A stretch of DNA of 64,000 nt. It comes from Paenarthrobacter sp. AR 02. GTDB lineage: Bacteria; Actinomycetota; Actinomycetes; Actinomycetales; Micrococcaceae. Position numbers and translations under genes: made by a program. The stretch's first letter is position 1. The number at the start of each line of letters is the position of its first letter. Location: NCBI RefSeq assembly GCF_021538675.1, contig NZ_JAJUKH010000006.1, positions 62,001 through 126,000 on the forward strand, in the 5' to 3' direction. Of this stretch, positions 10,251 through 19,700 are shown piece by piece. The notes below the pieces were generated by a model. The model did no database searches. It was not told where the DNA came from and saw only the letters and a program-made list of their open reading frames with translations.

Positions 10251-11720
10251 CTAGGACCGGGCAAGGTTCAGGACGATTTCGACGGCGGTCCCGCCGCCGT
10301 CACGCGGTCTCCACTGGATCGATCCCCCGAGCTCACTGGTCACCAGCGTGCGGACAATCTGAAGGCCCAGGCCTTCTGTGTACTGCCCGTCCGGCAATCC
10401 AACGCCATCATCTGCGATGGTGACCGTCAGGAATTCGTCGTTCCCGTCCCCGTCGGCCCTGTCCGCCAACAACCATACGGTTCCAGTCCGCCCCTCGAGC
10501 CCGTGCTCCACGGCATTGGTGACGAGTTCGTTGATGACCAAAGCCAACGGAGTGGCGAAGTCGCTGGGCAATTCACCGAACAGCCCGGAACGCTCTGTGC
10601 GTACCTGCTGGGAGGGGGAGGCAACCTCGGCCGACAACCGGAACTGCCGTCCAATGAGCTCATCGAAGTCGACGCTCTGCGTCAAACCCTGCGAAAGTGT
10701 CTCGTGGACCAGTGCAATGGTGGCTACGCGCCGCATGGCCTGTTCCAGGCCCTGCTTGGCTTCGTCACTGACCATACGGCGGGACTGCATGCGCAGCAGC
10801 GCAGCCACAGTCTGCAGGTTGTTCTTCACCCGGTGGTGTATCTCCCGGATGGTGGCATCCTTGGTAACGAGTTCCATCTCCCGCCGGCGAAGTTCGGAAA
10901 CGTCACGGCAGAGAACGAGGGCACCGAATCGATGCTGCTCGTCGCGCAAGGGAATGGCCCGAAGAGACAGGCTCACGCCCCGGGACTCGATTTCACTGCG
11001 CCAGGGCATCCTGCCCGTAACCACCAATGGCAGGGTTTCGTCCACCATGCGGCGATCTTTCAGCAGACCGGCAGTCACTTCGGCGAGCGAGCGTCCCTCC
11101 AGCGATTCGACTTCGCCGAGACGGCGGAAGGCGGACACTCCGTTGGGACTGGCATACTGCACGACTCCGTCGGCATCGAGACGGATAAGCCCGTCACCAA
11201 CACGGGGCGCCCCTCGGCGGGATCCCGTCGGTGAGGCAAAGTCGGGCCATAACCCGAGCGTTCCCATCCGTAGGAGGTCGTACGCGCACTGGCGATAAGT
11301 CAGTTCCAGCCGGGACGGCATCCGCGAACTGGACAGGTCCATGTGCGAAGTGACAACGGCCAGTGTGCGGCCGTTGCGCACCATGGGAACGGCTTCCACG
11401 CGCAAAGCCATCTCGCTGCTCCAGCTGGTTTCACTGGACCGTTCGATCGATCGGCTGTTCCACGCCTTGTCCACCAATGGGCGGAGGTCGGAGCGGATGC
11501 CCTCACCCACGAAGTCCGCATGGAACACCGTATGCGATGTCGACGGACGCACGTGGGCGAGGGCGATATAGCCGAGCTCCGGGTGCGGGAACCACAACGC
11601 AAGGTCCGCGAAAGCCAGGTCGGCGACCATCTGCCAGTCACCGACGAGGAGGTGCAGCCATTCGGCATCTCCAGGCCCGAAATCAGCGTGTTCCCTGATG
11701 GGGTCTGTAAAGATTGCCAC
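10251..11720 (-). CDS. pdtaS: PdtaS-type sensor histidine kinase
   Basis: A 489-residue soluble kinase. The order is an N-terminal GAF-like sensor domain (to about 150), a PAS domain (about 175-275, with LIRLDADGVVQYASPNGVSA), a HisKA_2 box HHRVKNNLQT with tandem His295-His296, and an HATPase domain with N-box ELVTNAVEHGL and the DDGVGLPDG G-box. This is the architecture of mycobacterial PdtaS, which signals to the antiterminator-type regulator PdtaR; no pdtaR is in the window. The start is GTG 11720 with a clear GGAGG. It lies 32 bases downstream of the NAD-GDH gene on the same strand and is convergent with whiB1. Confidence 0.9.
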   Translation of the reverse strand: MAIFTDPIREHADFGPGDAEWLHLLVGDWQMVADLAFADLALWFPHPELGYIALAHVRPSTSHTVFHADFVGEGIRSDLRPLVDKAWNSRSIERSSETSWSSEMALRVEAVPMVRNGRTLAVVTSHMDLSSSRMPSRLELTYRQCAYDLLRMGTLGLWPDFASPTGSRRGAPRVGDGLIRLDADGVVQYASPNGVSAFRRLGEVESLEGRSLAEVTAGLLKDRRMVDETLPLVVTGRMPWRSEIESRGVSLSLRAIPLRDEQHRFGALVLCRDVSELRRREMELVTKDATIREIHHRVKNNLQTVAALLRMQSRRMVSDEAKQGLEQAMRRVATIALVHETLSQGLTQSVDFDELIGRQFRLSAEVASPSQQVRTERSGLFGELPSDFATPLALVINELVTNAVEHGLEGRTGTVWLLADRADGDGNDEFLTVTIADDGVGLPDGQYTEGLGLQIVRTLVTSELGGSIQWRPRDGGGTAVEIVLNLARS

Positions 11721-11752
11721 TGCACCTCCATTTGCGACGCCGGGACTTGCTC

Positions 11753-14700
11753 CTAGCGTCGAACGATTGACCTCAAGAGCCTTAATGCTACCGACAGTGA
11801 CGCCATGTCGTCGGCTTCGAGTGCGTTGACCTCATCGAACATGGTCTTGGCCCGGCCGAGCTGCTCGGCATTCTGCCCCTCCCATGCCCTCAGGCGATCC
11901 TCCGCCGAGGTGCCGGACTCAGTCGACTCAAGTACCGACGTCGTCATGTCTGCCACCGTCGAATAAAGGTCATCCCTCAGTGCAGCACGGGCCAACGCCT
12001 GCCAGCGGTCGTCACGTGGAAGCGAACTGATTCGCTCCAGCAATGAATCGACGTGGAAGCGGTTGAACACCGTGTAGTAGACGTGGGCGACGTCCTCGAC
12101 CGTGTCGTTTCCGGTCCGGGCGATCCGGGCAATATCCAGAAGGGCATAGCTTTCAAACAGCTCCGCCCACCTGTGTGCCAGATGATCCGGCAGTTCCCAA
12201 CTGCGTGCCTTCTCCAACCAGCCGGTGATGCGGACCTTATCCTCGCCCCGCAGGTAGTCCAGCAGCTTTGCACGCAGCGGAGCCAGCATCGGCTTGAACG
12301 ATTCCACGACCTCGGAAATCGGCTGGGACGCCATGCCCTGACCCAACACCCACCGCACTGCGCGGTCGAGCAACCTGCGGATGTCCAGGTGTACTTCGCT
12401 CCAGTGTTCTGTAGGGAAGGACGCCGGAAGCGCATTCAGTTCATCGACCATGGGGTCGAGGTCGTAGATTTCGCGCAGGGCGACGAAAGCCTTGGCGACT
12501 GCGACTTCATTGGCCGACGTCTCTTCCATGGCCCGGAACGCGAAGGTGATGCCGCCGAGGTTGATGATGTCATTGGCGACCACAGTGGCGATAATCTCGC
12601 GCCGCAGCGGATGGGTGTCCAATTCGGCGTCGAACTTCTCGCGCAATTGCTTGGGGAAGTAGTTGCGGATGGTGTCCGCAAACCACGGATCATCGGCAAG
12701 GTTGCTGTCGCGGAGCGCTGCGCCGAGCTCGATCTTCGCGTAGGCCGCCAGGACAGCCAGTTCCGGAGACGTCAGGCCCTGGCCCTGTTCCAACCTCGCA
12801 CGCAGGGTGTCAGTAGTCGGCAGAGCTTCAAGGTCGCGCTTGAGGTCTGCGGACTTCTCCAGCCAATCCATCAGGCGCTCGTAGCTCGGGCTCCAATCGG
12901 CAACCCGGGTCCTGTCGTTGAGGAGCAGGATGTTCTGGTCGATGTTGTCCTGCAGGACCAGCCGTCCCACTTCGTCAGTCATATCGGCCAGGAACGACGC
13001 CCGGTCCGCGGCTTCCAGCTTGCCTGCCGCAACCATCCTGTCAACGAAGATCTTGATGTTGACCTCGTGGTCGGAGCAGTCCACGCCGGCCGAGTTGTCG
13101 ATCGCATCCGTATTAAGGATGACCCCCTGCAGGGCAGCCTCGATGCGTCCACGCTGGGTCAGGCCCAGGTTTCCACCCTCGCCCACCACCTTGACCCGCA
13201 GGTCGCGGCCATCGACGCGAATGGCATCGTTTGCCTTGTCCCCCACCGCGGCATGCGTCTCGGTACTGGCCTTGACGTAGGTACCAATGACGCCGTTGTA
13301 GAGAAGGTCGGCCGGCGCCAGCAGGATCGCGCGGAGGAGTTCCGGCGGGCTGAGCTGGGTTGTGCCGTCGGGCAGTCCCAGCGCCTTGCGGACCTGGTCC
13401 GAGACCGGAATGGTCTTTGCCTGGCGCGCGTACACGCCACCGCCTTCGCTGATGACGGAGCGGTCATAGTCATCCCAGGAAGACCTGGGCAGTTCGAACA
13501 ACCGCTGCCTTTCGGCGAAGGACGCCGCCGCATCGGGAGTCGGATCCAGGAAGATGTGGCGGTGGTCAAAGGCTGCCAGCAGCCTGATGTGCCGGGAAAG
13601 CAGCATGCCATTGCCAAAGACATCGCCTGACATGTCGCCCACGCCGACAACCGTGAATTCTTCGGATTGGGTGTCGAGATCCAACTCGCTGAAGTGCCTC
13701 TTGACGGATTCCCAGGCTCCGCGTGCCGTGATGCCCATGGCCTTGTGGTCGTAACCGACCGAACCGCCTGAGGCAAAGGCGTCGCCGAGCCAGAACCCGT
13801 ATTCGGCAGCCAGCCCGTTGGCGGTATCCGAGAACGTTGCGGTGCCCTTGTCAGCTGCCACTACCAAGTAGGAGTCGTCGCCGTCGTGCCGGACAACGTC
13901 CGACGGCGGCACCAGCCTCTCGCCGTCCGCTGAGGTGACGAGGTTGTCGGTGATGTCCAGCAATCCCCGGATAAAGGTCTTGTAGCTCTCAATTCCTTCG
14001 GCCATCCAGGCGGCCCGGTCGACGGCAGGGTTAGGCAGCTTTTTGGCAAAGAAGCCGCCCTTGGCTCCCGTGGGAACGATCACCGCGTTCTTTACCGTCT
14101 GGGCCTTAACAAGGCCCAGGATCTCAGTGCGGAAATCCTCCCGCCGATCCGACCAGCGAAGACCCCCTCTGGCCACCTTTCCAAAGCGGAGGTGTACACC
14201 TTCCACCCTCGGGGAGTAAACCCAGATCTCGAACATGGGGCGCGGGAAAGGAAGCCCATCAATCGAGGTCGGATCCAGCTTGAAGCTGACGTAGTCCTTG
14301 TTTTGGAAGTAGTTGGTCCGCAGCGTCGACTCGATGAGGTTCACGAAAGTCCGCAGCACCCGGTCGGCATCCAACGTGGCTACTTGCTCAATGGATTCCG
14401 CGAGTGCATCCCTGGCAGCAGCCTGTCGGTCAGCCCGAAGGTCCTCGGGCACCGCGGGATCGAAGCGCGCCGAGAAGAGTTCGTTGAGACCTCGGGCAAC
14501 GTCGGGGTTCCCGAGGAGTGTGTCAGCTATGAAACCGAAGGAGTTGGTGTTGCCCATTTGCCGCATGTACTTGGCGTACGCGCGCAGCACCACAACCTGC
14601 CGCCAGTGCATGCCTTCACGGAGGACCAATTTGTCGAAGTTGTCCGACTCCACAGCCCCGGTCACCGCTGCCCCAAACGAATCGCCCAGCAGGTCACCCG

Positions 14701-16609
14701 TGGTCAGGGGATCAACCCCGGCAGGGTACTTAAGCCCGAGGTCGTAGAGGAAGAAGTCCCGGTTGTCTGCGGTTTCAATCTCAAAGGGGCGCTCGTCCAG
14801 GACTTCGAGGCCGAGGTTATGGAAGTAGGGAAGGATCTGGCTGAGGCTCTTGGGTTCCATCAGGTAGAGCTTGACGCGTGCGTCCTCTTCCAACGCCTCA
14901 CCCGCGCCCTCCGGAAGGTATACATGCACCCCCGGCTTGACCTGCTGGGTGGATGCCCCCGCCCTTTCCGCTTGGGCACCGTACTTCTCGAAGCGCTCGA
15001 TATCTTCCAGGGCATCTTCGACTTCGTAATCCACGCGGTAACCGGCCGGGAATGCCTCAGCCCACAGAGCCGACAGGACATCGGCTTCGGCTGTTGGACG
15101 GTTCTCCCGCAGGACTTCGGCGATACCTTCGCTCCACGACCTCGATGCCCGCATCAGGCGGTGTTCGAGCTCTTCTACATTAACCTCGGCAAGTTCCGCG
15201 GCCCGGGGCAACCGGATCCGGAAGAAGACACGGGCCAAAGCCGACTCGGTAATCCGGGCCTCGTAGTCAATACTCTCGGCCTGGAAGGTCTCACGGAGTT
15301 CCTGCTCGATCCGGAGCCGGACGCTGGTGGTGTAGCGATCGCGGGGCAAGTAGACCACAGCTGACATGAATCGGCCGTAAATGTCGGGCCTCAGGAACAG
15401 CTTGGTGCGCCGGCGTTCCTGCAGGCGCTGAATACCCGTGGCCGTGGCAGCCAGGTCAGCTACCTCGATCTGGAACAGCTCATCGCGGGGATACGTCTCG
15501 AGGATGCCGAGCAGGTCCTTGCCGGAGTGGGAGTCGATCGGGAATCCGGCATTACGCAGGACTGCATCCACTTTATCCCGCACAATCGGTATGCTGCGCA
15601 CGGATCCGGTGTAGGCACTGGTGGCGAAAAGCCCGATGAAGCGCCGTTCACCGTTGACATTGCCCATGGCATCAAAGCTTTTGACACCGATGTAGTCGAG
15701 GTAGGCAGGCCGGTGCACGGTAGAGCGCGAGTTGGCCTTGGTAATGACCAGGGCACGCTTCTCCCTGGCACGCTTTCGACCGGCATCCGTCAGGTGCTGG
15801 ACCTGGCGGGTGGAGTCTCCGGCACGGAGCAAGCCGAGGCCGCTGTCTTCCCGCAGTTGCAGGACGTCTTCGCCCTCTTCATTGACGAGGTCGTACTCCC
15901 GGTACCCCAGGAAAGTGAAGTTTCCGTTATCCAACCATCGCAGGAGGTCTTGGGCCTGCCGAAGTTCGGCAACCTGTTCCGGGTGGGAGACGCCTCCCAG
16001 CGCTTCAGCCAGTTCGAGTGCCTTGCTGCGCATTTTCGGCCAGTCTTCAACGGCTGCCCTGACGTCGCCCAGCACGCGTTGCAGGCCGGCGACGAGCTCT
16101 TCGCGGACTTCATCGCTCACGCGGTCGATCTCGACAGCAATCCACGATTCCATGTGTGACGCGTTGTCACCGTCACCGAGGAGATGAGCCACGCTTGGCA
16201 GTGCTGCTGTATCACCGCTGGAGATACCCACATTGGACGGCACCCTGGAGATCTTGGCCAGTTCCCCGGACGTCCGATCGCGCGACACCACGAACAGAGG
16301 GTGCATTACGAGTCGGATGGCGCAGTTTTGGCGAACGAGCTCAGCATTGACCGAGTCAACGAGGAAGGGCATGTCGTCGGTGACGATGTAGACGACGCTT
16401 CGGTCGGATTCGGCGGAGACTTCGACTACGGCATTGCCCGGTCGGCGGGACTGGGCAACAGTCCTGTGATGGGAAGCCCGCGACATCAACAGCTCAGGCG
16501 AGTATGCGCGGGAATCCTCCTCTGCGAGATGCTCATAGTAGTCACCGAAGAACCCTTCACGGACAACTGCTGCATCGGACCGATCCTCCACGCTGGATCC
16601 TGACGACAT
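11753..16609 (-). CDS. gdh: NAD-specific glutamate dehydrogenase, 180-kDa class
   Basis: A 1618-residue enzyme that oxidatively deaminates glutamate to 2-oxoglutarate. It has the long N-terminal ACT-like regulatory half of the large GDH class, then the catalytic dehydrogenase domain with GAKGGFFAKK (substrate lysine region), SDRREDFRTEILGLVKAQT and GVGDMSGDVFGNGML, then a long helical C-terminus. The length matches the mycobacterial enzyme of about 1620 residues. A TTG at 16615 is in frame, but ATG 16609 has GGAGG nine bases upstream and is preferred. The gene is full length with no frameshift. Confidence 0.95.
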   Translation of the reverse strand: MSSGSSVEDRSDAAVVREGFFGDYYEHLAEEDSRAYSPELLMSRASHHRTVAQSRRPGNAVVEVSAESDRSVVYIVTDDMPFLVDSVNAELVRQNCAIRLVMHPLFVVSRDRTSGELAKISRVPSNVGISSGDTAALPSVAHLLGDGDNASHMESWIAVEIDRVSDEVREELVAGLQRVLGDVRAAVEDWPKMRSKALELAEALGGVSHPEQVAELRQAQDLLRWLDNGNFTFLGYREYDLVNEEGEDVLQLREDSGLGLLRAGDSTRQVQHLTDAGRKRAREKRALVITKANSRSTVHRPAYLDYIGVKSFDAMGNVNGERRFIGLFATSAYTGSVRSIPIVRDKVDAVLRNAGFPIDSHSGKDLLGILETYPRDELFQIEVADLAATATGIQRLQERRRTKLFLRPDIYGRFMSAVVYLPRDRYTTSVRLRIEQELRETFQAESIDYEARITESALARVFFRIRLPRAAELAEVNVEELEHRLMRASRSWSEGIAEVLRENRPTAEADVLSALWAEAFPAGYRVDYEVEDALEDIERFEKYGAQAERAGASTQQVKPGVHVYLPEGAGEALEEDARVKLYLMEPKSLSQILPYFHNLGLEVLDERPFEIETADNRDFFLYDLGLKYPAGVDPLTTGDLLGDSFGAAVTGAVESDNFDKLVLREGMHWRQVVVLRAYAKYMRQMGNTNSFGFIADTLLGNPDVARGLNELFSARFDPAVPEDLRADRQAAARDALAESIEQVATLDADRVLRTFVNLIESTLRTNYFQNKDYVSFKLDPTSIDGLPFPRPMFEIWVYSPRVEGVHLRFGKVARGGLRWSDRREDFRTEILGLVKAQTVKNAVIVPTGAKGGFFAKKLPNPAVDRAAWMAEGIESYKTFIRGLLDITDNLVTSADGERLVPPSDVVRHDGDDSYLVVAADKGTATFSDTANGLAAEYGFWLGDAFASGGSVGYDHKAMGITARGAWESVKRHFSELDLDTQSEEFTVVGVGDMSGDVFGNGMLLSRHIRLLAAFDHRHIFLDPTPDAAASFAERQRLFELPRSSWDDYDRSVISEGGGVYARQAKTIPVSDQVRKALGLPDGTTQLSPPELLRAILLAPADLLYNGVIGTYVKASTETHAAVGDKANDAIRVDGRDLRVKVVGEGGNLGLTQRGRIEAALQGVILNTDAIDNSAGVDCSDHEVNIKIFVDRMVAAGKLEAADRASFLADMTDEVGRLVLQDNIDQNILLLNDRTRVADWSPSYERLMDWLEKSADLKRDLEALPTTDTLRARLEQGQGLTSPELAVLAAYAKIELGAALRDSNLADDPWFADTIRNYFPKQLREKFDAELDTHPLRREIIATVVANDIINLGGITFAFRAMEETSANEVAVAKAFVALREIYDLDPMVDELNALPASFPTEHWSEVHLDIRRLLDRAVRWVLGQGMASQPISEVVESFKPMLAPLRAKLLDYLRGEDKVRITGWLEKARSWELPDHLAHRWAELFESYALLDIARIARTGNDTVEDVAHVYYTVFNRFHVDSLLERISSLPRDDRWQALARAALRDDLYSTVADMTTSVLESTESGTSAEDRLRAWEGQNAEQLGRAKTMFDEVNALEADDMASLSVALRLLRSIVRR

Positions 16610-16666
16610 CGACAAACGCCTCCATCACAAGTTGATTGCTGCGACTCTGCAGCCCACATGGTGAGC

Positions 16667-17977
16667 CTATCGTTTATAAAAGCGAAGGGCTCTGGTTGAT
16701 CGACCCAAAGAATTGCGGTTTTGCTGGCCAGGCGCACAAACGAGTTGGGCTATGGCATGTCGGAGTGGTGAGTCCGGGGCAGCTTCGAGCAAGACCGCAC
16801 CAGTCAGCAGGGCCAACTCGCAGGCAGCAGGATCTGACGGAAGGTACGCGTCGATGCCCCGGCCGGGTCCGAACCGTTCCCACGCCTCCTCCAGTTGCCG
16901 CCTGGGCGAATGACCCACGGTGGATCGCATGACCTTGTTCAGCACCACACGGGGCGATGCCTGCGGAACGACTGATGCAAGATCAGCCAAGCCGCGAATC
17001 AGGCGCGGTATCCCTATGGGATCCGCCGCTCCCACAGCAAGCACCAGGTCAGCCATTTCCAGGCTGCGGAGGGTTGCCGCGTTGCGCCTCGGAGTCATGG
17101 TGTCAAAGCTGAGTTCCTCATCCGACTCAAGACAGAATCCCGTGTCCACCACCACAAATTCCGCCGCGTGACGGGCGAGCTCAAGAACCGTGGACAGCGC
17201 CGCTGCCCGGAGCTCAGTCCAACGGTCCGCACGCGTGGTTCCGGTGAGAACGCGGAAAGCGCCTCCTTTGGTAAATACGAAGGAAGCCGCTGACTCCAAA
17301 GCCCTGTCATCGAGCGAGCCCTGATCGGCCAGCCTGCACGCCTGCGCCAGACCTGCCGACTCTTCCAGCAGGCCAAGAACTGCTGAAACGCTGGCACCAT
17401 AGCTGTCAGCGTCGACCAGGATCACTGATTTGCCGTCTGCCGCGAGTTCCGCCGCGATGTTGACCGCTACCAGGGTCCTGCCGGGTGCACCTGTCGGACC
17501 CCAGACGGCGATAATCTCACCTTGTCCGCGCGGCCCTTCCTCCACATCTGCCGGCGCCGGAACCCTTGTCAATTCTGCGGCCGGATCTGAGAATGCGCTG
17601 CCGTATCCGGAATGGTCTCCAGCAATTGACGCAACACGTCCTACTGCTTCAGAGATATGGTCGGCGAGGGCGGACGGATTGATTCCGTGTGCGGCGGCGA
17701 CAACGCCGATGGACTGGAGTCGTCGGGATTCCTCGGGATCGTCAGTGAGGGCTACTACCGAGACCCCCACCGCACCAAGGCGGTCGACGAGGGTTGCGGT
17801 CAGCTCCCGGCAGCCTTCGGCAACGACGGCGGCCATAGCCAGCCCGCTTTGGCACGCGGCAATCAGTTCTGCAAGCTCGGAGCAGCGCCGGACAACCGTT
17901 ACCGGTCCGTGCAGGCGCTCAAGCCCACCCACGACGTCTTCTTCAGCTGTGCCGACGGTTACGACGGGAATACTCAC
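16667..17977 (-). CDS. MinD/CpaE-like P-loop ATPase (Ssd-like)
   Basis: A 436-residue SIMIBI-class protein. Residues up to about 130 look like an atypical receiver domain, as in CpaE. The nucleotide-binding loop is WGPTGAPGRTLVA, in which the two lysines of the canonical KGGxGKT deviant Walker A are absent; the following strand reads VILVDADSYGASVSAVLGL. The GTG at 17977 overlaps the stop of the SAF-domain gene (GTGA); an upstream in-frame start at 18001 would lie inside that gene. Families of this type localise pili or septum components, but no pilin or secretion ATPase gene is nearby. The function is therefore open. Confidence 0.8.
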   Translation of the reverse strand: MSIPVVTVGTAEEDVVGGLERLHGPVTVVRRCSELAELIAACQSGLAMAAVVAEGCRELTATLVDRLGAVGVSVVALTDDPEESRRLQSIGVVAAAHGINPSALADHISEAVGRVASIAGDHSGYGSAFSDPAAELTRVPAPADVEEGPRGQGEIIAVWGPTGAPGRTLVAVNIAAELAADGKSVILVDADSYGASVSAVLGLLEESAGLAQACRLADQGSLDDRALESAASFVFTKGGAFRVLTGTTRADRWTELRAAALSTVLELARHAAEFVVVDTGFCLESDEELSFDTMTPRRNAATLRSLEMADLVLAVGAADPIGIPRLIRGLADLASVVPQASPRVVLNKVMRSTVGHSPRRQLEEAWERFGPGRGIDAYLPSDPAACELALLTGAVLLEAAPDSPLRHAIAQLVCAPGQQNRNSLGRSTRALRFYKR

Positions 17978-18618
17978 CGGGCCAAGCCCGCCGGGTTCCA
18001 CACAACGGACACCTTGGCATCATTGGCCTGCGCACCCAACAGCTTGGGCGTTTGTTCATCGGTCACCAGCACCAGTACAACTTTTGTCCTCGAAGCCCCC
18101 AAGGTAGTGGCACCTTCGGACACCTGTGCGATTTCCGCGCCCGGCAACAGCAATTCAGGTTCTTCGAATGACCTGTCGGTTCCGGGCATGGCAACCCACA
18201 CATCCACCCGCGCCCCAGGTACGGCCTGCTCGGGCAGTTCTTCATCCACCGATATGGCAACCGGTTTACGATTCAGGAGGTCGGCCGTACCCAGGCTGTC
18301 CTGCGGAATCAATTGATTCTTCGCTACCCTCTGTACCGCGACCTTATCCGAAGGTAAACCGCTTTCGACGGTAACGTAGCTCGATTCGACGGCATCCAAA
18401 CGCACGTTGACGATGGAAAAGTCGGCTTCGGTAATCCGCTGGCCAACTGCGATATCCTCCCGGGCGGCATATACCTGAGTCGTCTTGTCAGCCGCGCCCA
18501 CGAGCGCGACAACGCCGGCAATAGAGAGGAGTACCAGAAGAATCCCGACAAGCAGTCGAGGGTCCTTCCACGAGGGCTTCCTCAAGCGCGCGGACGCCGC
18601 AGCTGCATTTGGACCCAT
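17974..18618 (-). CDS. SAF-domain membrane protein (CpaB/RcpC-like)
   Basis: A 214-residue protein with one N-terminal membrane anchor (LLVGILLVLLSIAGVVALVG) followed by an SAF domain (REDIAVGQRITEADFSIVNV) and a periplasmic-type C-terminal domain. CpaB/RcpC proteins assist Flp-pilus assembly. The frame is open upstream to 19035, but ATG 18618 has GGGGGAG seven bases before it and gives the usual short cytoplasmic leader. It is translationally coupled to the CpaE-like ATPase and divergent from the small HTH gene. Without pilin genes the role is inferred only from the domain. Confidence 0.82.
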   Translation of the reverse strand: MGPNAAAASARLRKPSWKDPRLLVGILLVLLSIAGVVALVGAADKTTQVYAAREDIAVGQRITEADFSIVNVRLDAVESSYVTVESGLPSDKVAVQRVAKNQLIPQDSLGTADLLNRKPVAISVDEELPEQAVPGARVDVWVAMPGTDRSFEEPELLLPGAEIAQVSEGATTLGASRTKVVLVLVTDEQTPKLLGAQANDAKVSVVWNPAGLAR

Positions 18619-18770
18619 TTTCCAGCTCCCCCTACGAGTTTGGGCATGTCCTATGGACTTGCCTCCCATTCTTGCCCGGGGCGGGCGGCGGCCCCAAAGC
18701 GAACGACCCCAAATGGTCCAAAACTGTGGATAACTACCCCAAACAGCACCACCGATGGCAAAATGGAGCC

Positions 18771-18992
18771 ATGCCCCGATTTCTGACTCTGGCGGATGTC
18801 GCCGAACAACTCCAAATAAACTCCCCCCAGGCTTACGCGTTAGTGCGCAGCGGGGAACTGAAGGCCATACAGGTGGGAGGGCGCGGACAATGGCGCATTG
18901 AGGAAGCGATGCTGGAGCAGTACATCCAGGACCGATATGCAGAAGCCAGCCGAATGATCGAAGAGTCCAGGTCCAAAACCGCCCAGCGTTAG
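18771..18992 (+). CDS. BldC-like small HTH (MerR/excisionase-type) regulator
   Basis: A 73-residue protein that is almost entirely a winged helix: LTLADVAEQLQINSPQAYAL, then RSGELKAIQVGGRGQWRI. This is the helix-turn-helix_17 type used by BldC, a developmental regulator in Streptomyces. GGAG is only two bases before ATG 18771, an unusually short spacing; no better in-frame start was seen. Its last four bases overlap the 3' end of the convergent gene. Confidence 0.85.
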   Translation: MPRFLTLADVAEQLQINSPQAYALVRSGELKAIQVGGRGQWRIEEAMLEQYIQDRYAEASRMIEESRSKTAQR

Positions 18993-19561
18993 AGCCCTTG
19001 GGCACCGGGAGAGCTAATGGCCGTGAACGCGACAAAGGGAACGGTCACAACCGCCGCAACGCTTCCGGCGCGCCTTTCCTCACCCTGCAGCACGACTGCC
19101 AAGTCAAAGTGGTCGCTCCCCACCCTGTCGATAACCCCATCGAGCTTATGGCCGCCGCTATTCCGGACAGCCAGGTGGACCACGAGGGGGATGCGGCCCC
19201 TGGACAGGGCCCGCAACGCCGAAGCAATTCCCAATGAACGTTGAACCCGGGATGCTTCTTTGACTGCCAGCCTCCCAAGCCCTTGGTAGGACAGCACGGA
19301 TCCATGAGGGATCAACCATTGCCGCGCCCCCTCAGTCAGCACAATCCACTCACTGCCGACGTGGCTTAGCCCACCTTGGAGCACGCTGCCATCCATCAGC
19401 ATGACCTTGATGCCTGAGCCAACCACGCCGCGGAGCCGGTCACTGAGTTCGATGCCACCGAGTTCAACCCTGGCCCGTTCCGTTATCTCCGATTCATCAC
19501 GGAGCGCGCGTTCGGCCGAAAATTGTGCTTCCAAATCGCTGAAAAGAGAGTCCCATCTCAT
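18989..19561 (-). CDS. Conserved actinobacterial protein of unknown function
   Basis: A 190-residue soluble protein. An N-terminal helical part (about 1-40, rich in E/R) is followed by beta-rich segments (GSGIKVMLMDGSVLQGGLSH, WIVLTEGARQWLIPHGSVLS) that look like two small barrel-like halves. I recognise no catalytic motif. The start ATG at 19561 is the first Met. It is convergent with the small HTH gene, overlapping by four bases, and divergent from the LysM gene, with a 139-base gap that must hold both promoters. Confidence 0.75.
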   Translation of the reverse strand: MRWDSLFSDLEAQFSAERALRDESEITERARVELGGIELSDRLRGVVGSGIKVMLMDGSVLQGGLSHVGSEWIVLTEGARQWLIPHGSVLSYQGLGRLAVKEASRVQRSLGIASALRALSRGRIPLVVHLAVRNSGGHKLDGVIDRVGSDHFDLAVVLQGEERRAGSVAAVVTVPFVAFTAISSPGAQGL

Positions 19562-19700
19562 GTGGCCAGACTAGGCTGCACTAGGAAGGCAGGACAATTC
19601 ACGGCTTTCTGATGGCCAGGATTGGACAATCGTCGACAAAACCCATCAGAATGGGTCAAAGACGATCAAACGACATCAAACTAGGCTTTGGGGGCTTGGA

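Noticed and set aside
12053..13630. A 525-codon open frame on the plus strand inside the NAD-GDH gene
   Set aside because: It is antisense to conserved catalytic sequence of the 180-kDa glutamate dehydrogenase and has no recognisable domain or ribosome-binding site.
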